Source of the DNA: Chryseobacterium sp. 52
GTDB lineage: Bacteria; Bacteroidota; Bacteroidia; Flavobacteriales; Weeksellaceae
DNA length: 64,000 bases
Direction of reading: 5' to 3'
Assembly: GCF_002754245.1 (NCBI RefSeq)
Contig: NZ_PEEX01000001.1
Span: forward strand, 1,840,001 to 1,904,000
In this document: positions 62,393 through 64,000 of the stretch, piece by piece
How the letters are laid out: each line of letters starts with the position of its first letter
How positions within the stretch are numbered: the first letter of the stretch is position 1
Position numbers and translations under genes: made by a program
The notes under the pieces: generated by a model
Seen by the model: the letters and a program-made list of their open reading frames with translations, nothing else
What the model was told of the DNA's origin: nothing
Database searches by the model: none

Positions 62393-62932
62393 ATGAAAAC
62401 GTTTCAGAAAATTGCTGTTCCCGTTACACTAGGTATTTTAGGTCTGCTTATTTACAATTCCTGCTCTGTTGGAATTCCGAAAGGAGCAACTGCTGTCAAT
62501 AATTTTGATGCTAAAAAATATCTGGGAAGATGGTATGAGATGGCCCGTTTTGATTACAGGTTTGAAAAAAATATGGACAATGTCACCGCAGAATATTCTG
62601 AAAATCCAAACGGCTCTATTCAGGTTCGCAACAAAGGCTATAATTACGTTAAAAAAGAATGGAAAGAATCTGTAGGAGAAGCCCGGTTTGTAAAAGACAA
62701 AACCGAAGCCAGTCTGAAAGTTTCATTTTTTAAACCCATCTGGGCAGGCTACAACGTTATTGATATTGATGAAGATTACCAATATGCCCTTGTCGCAGGA
62801 AGCAGTTTGAAATACCTGTGGATTTTATCAAGAACCACCGCTCTTCCTGAAAGTATAAGACAGCGTTTCATCGAAAAAGCAAAAAAAATAGGCTATAACA
62901 CGGATGAGCTGATCTGGGTGAAGCATAATTAG
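62393..62932 (+). CDS. Bacterial lipocalin (Blc-like) lipoprotein
   Basis: The 179-aa protein has a lipobox near residue 24 (YNSC) and the lipocalin motif YLGRWYEMARFDYRFEK at about 43-59, followed by the usual eight-stranded barrel pattern and a late SRT segment. It likely binds lipids at the outer membrane. Length is normal for Blc. Confidence 0.92.
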   Translation: MKTFQKIAVPVTLGILGLLIYNSCSVGIPKGATAVNNFDAKKYLGRWYEMARFDYRFEKNMDNVTAEYSENPNGSIQVRNKGYNYVKKEWKESVGEARFVKDKTEASLKVSFFKPIWAGYNVIDIDEDYQYALVAGSSLKYLWILSRTTALPESIRQRFIEKAKKIGYNTDELIWVKHN

Positions 62933-62942
62933 GAGTTAAGAG

Positions 62943-62972
62943 AATCAAGAATCAAGAGTCAAGAGTCAAGAT
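62943..62972. repeat. Short 7-bp tandem repeat
   Basis: Four heptamers, AATCAAG twice then AGTCAAG twice, sit in the intergenic stretch after the lipocalin gene. This is a typical slipped-strand microsatellite. Confidence 0.75.
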
Positions 62973-63091
62973 TTTAGATGCTGGATGTCAGATATCAGAT
63001 ATTACTACTGGTAGCTGGTAGCTTGCGACTCTCAAACCTGAAATATAAAATTCACATCCGGAAACTCTAAACCCGTCAGACTTTCCTAAGC

Positions 63092-63577
63092 TCACAACCC
63101 GTACCCCGTATCCCGAAACTCCTTCCATTCCTCAAAACGCTGATCAATCAACGGCTTTATCAGGTCATAGTTTTCATAGGTATCTTCTACATGATAGAAA
63201 GATTCATATTCAAAATCGTTTTCTTCCGCTTTCCTGTCAAAAGTTTCTGAATAATCATTGGTAAACGAGTTAAATTTTTTCCCGAATGCAGTATCATCAT
63301 TATAATAAGCCTGTGCAAAACCATTTCCCACATCATTCAGATCATAATGGCTGAACTTTTCATCACACATCCCGATCAGAAATTCTGCTCCCGTCATCTC
63401 CCGTCTTTTTAGAAGCTGAATTTCATCTGTAGAATCTTCCGCCAACTCTTCCGATATCAGATCATTGTTGATGCACCAAGTCAGAAACATACCGATATGA
63501 GTGGCAGCATTTTCATCAGGTAAATTTTCCGGATATTCTCCGCCATAGTGCCAGGAAGCATCATCATATTTTGCCAT
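63092..63577 (-). CDS. Uncharacterised YDDASWHYGG-type protein
   Basis: The 161-aa acidic cytosolic protein opens with KYDDASWHYGGEYPENLP and THIGMFLTWCINN. I have seen this opening in a widespread family of unknown function; I cannot name a role. The middle region DEKFSHYDLNDVGNGFAQAYY is also well kept in the family. Confidence 0.8.
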   Translation of the reverse strand: MAKYDDASWHYGGEYPENLPDENAATHIGMFLTWCINNDLISEELAEDSTDEIQLLKRREMTGAEFLIGMCDEKFSHYDLNDVGNGFAQAYYNDDTAFGKKFNSFTNDYSETFDRKAEENDFEYESFYHVEDTYENYDLIKPLIDQRFEEWKEFRDTGYGL

Positions 63578-63694
63578 TGCCGAATAATTATAGTTTTAAA
63601 CAGTATCAGTCAAAGATAGAAAAAATCATTTTATGTTGCTGCAGCCACAGATTTTCCCTTCATTTGCAGAAGATTTTTTTTCAAGAATTTATAT

Positions 63695-64000
63695 ATGGAA
63701 AAAGCTGTTCTTATTACTATAGGCGACGAGATCCTTTCCGGAAACACCGTTGACACCAATTCTAATTTTATTGCCACAGAACTTAAAAATATAGGCATAC
63801 AGGTTACACAGATATTCACAATATCAGATGAAATCAGTACCATTAAAAATACTTTAAAGGCAGCTTTCGAGCTTGGTGATCTGATCATTACAACCGGAGG
63901 TCTGGGCCCGACAAGGGATGATAAAACCAAAAAGGCACTGGCCGAATATTTCAATGACGAAATTGCACTGGATGAGGTAACTTTCAACCATCTTAAAAAT
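63695..64000 (+). CDS. cinA: CinA, competence/damage-inducible protein (3' partial)
   Basis: The first 102 codons are visible: MEKAVLITIGDEILSGNTVDTN, then TTGGLGPTRDDKTKKA (first quoted in part). These are the MoCF-like (MoeA/MogA-fold) domain signatures of CinA, which has nicotinamide-nucleotide amidase or ADP-ribose pyrophosphatase activity in other species. The gene runs off the right edge. Confidence 0.93.
   Translation, partial: MEKAVLITIGDEILSGNTVDTNSNFIATELKNIGIQVTQIFTISDEISTIKNTLKAAFELGDLIITTGGLGPTRDDKTKKALAEYFNDEIALDEVTFNHLKN

Noticed and set aside
62936..63070. AGTCAAG repeats as a CRISPR or operator array
   Set aside because: Units are only 7 bp without spacers; a microsatellite explains them.

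Overview
The window looks like a chromosomal segment of a flavobacterium, most likely Chryseobacterium or a close relative in Weeksellaceae. The signs are low GC, TAnnTTTG-type -7 promoter elements, SusD-, DUF6520-, DUF4386- and LytTR-type proteins typical of Bacteroidota, and strongly Flavobacteriia-like tyrS, lipA and cinA. No mobile element, CRISPR array, rRNA or tRNA was recognised.

Region 1 (1-31601) is a biosynthetic gene cluster. It opens inside a giant non-ribosomal peptide synthetase that is cut by the left edge: over 8390 codons are visible, holding the end of one C domain, eight A and eight T domains, seven full C domains and a terminal thioesterase. The gene is built by tandem duplication of a two-module cassette with an exact 6312-bp period. 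Read by hand, the A-domain codes suggest (Gly?)-Ser-Val-(Ala?)-Val-Leu-Val-(Ala?) as the C-terminal part of the peptide. Behind it on the same strand follow a type II thioesterase, a NodU/CmcH-type carbamoyltransferase, a phytanoyl-CoA-dioxygenase-type hydroxylase, a cytochrome P450 and a GrpB-aminoglycoside-phosphotransferase fusion. The likely product is a hydroxylated, carbamoylated lipo- or cyclopeptide, possibly also phosphorylated.

Region 2 (31602-33731) is very AT-rich. It has a gene-poor gap with a possible 56-aa ORF, then a short-chain dehydrogenase and a 6-pyruvoyl-tetrahydropterin synthase (a tetrahydrobiopterin-type pair), and then a decapitated C-terminal fragment of a SusD/RagB gene. 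The fragment looks like the scar where the island meets the resident chromosome.

Region 3 (33740-51930) is ordinary chromosome: a DUF6520-like secreted protein, amino-acid racemase, small membrane and secreted proteins, a LuxR-type regulator with two palindromic operator candidates, an L,D-transpeptidase lipoprotein, an aspartic protease with PDZ domain, an esterase, tyrS, an ECF-like sigma factor with a probable leaderless mRNA, lipA, a beta-lactamase-fold serine hydrolase, an AraC regulator divergent from an MFS transporter, a SpoIIAA-like protein and an FAD oxidoreductase.

Region 4 (51939-62319) looks like an envelope or stress locus under LytS/LytTR control. It contains VWA protein, MuiA-like DUF4139 protein, SIMPL protein, amidohydrolase, TPR sensor kinase, three accessory genes and a LytTR response regulator. 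A 10-bp direct repeat (ACTTGGTGAA, 21 bp start to start) occurs before muiA, before the SIMPL gene and in the kinase/amidohydrolase intergenic region; I propose it as the LytTR binding site. The window ends with a lipocalin, an uncharacterised YDDASWHYGG-type protein and the first 102 codons of cinA.
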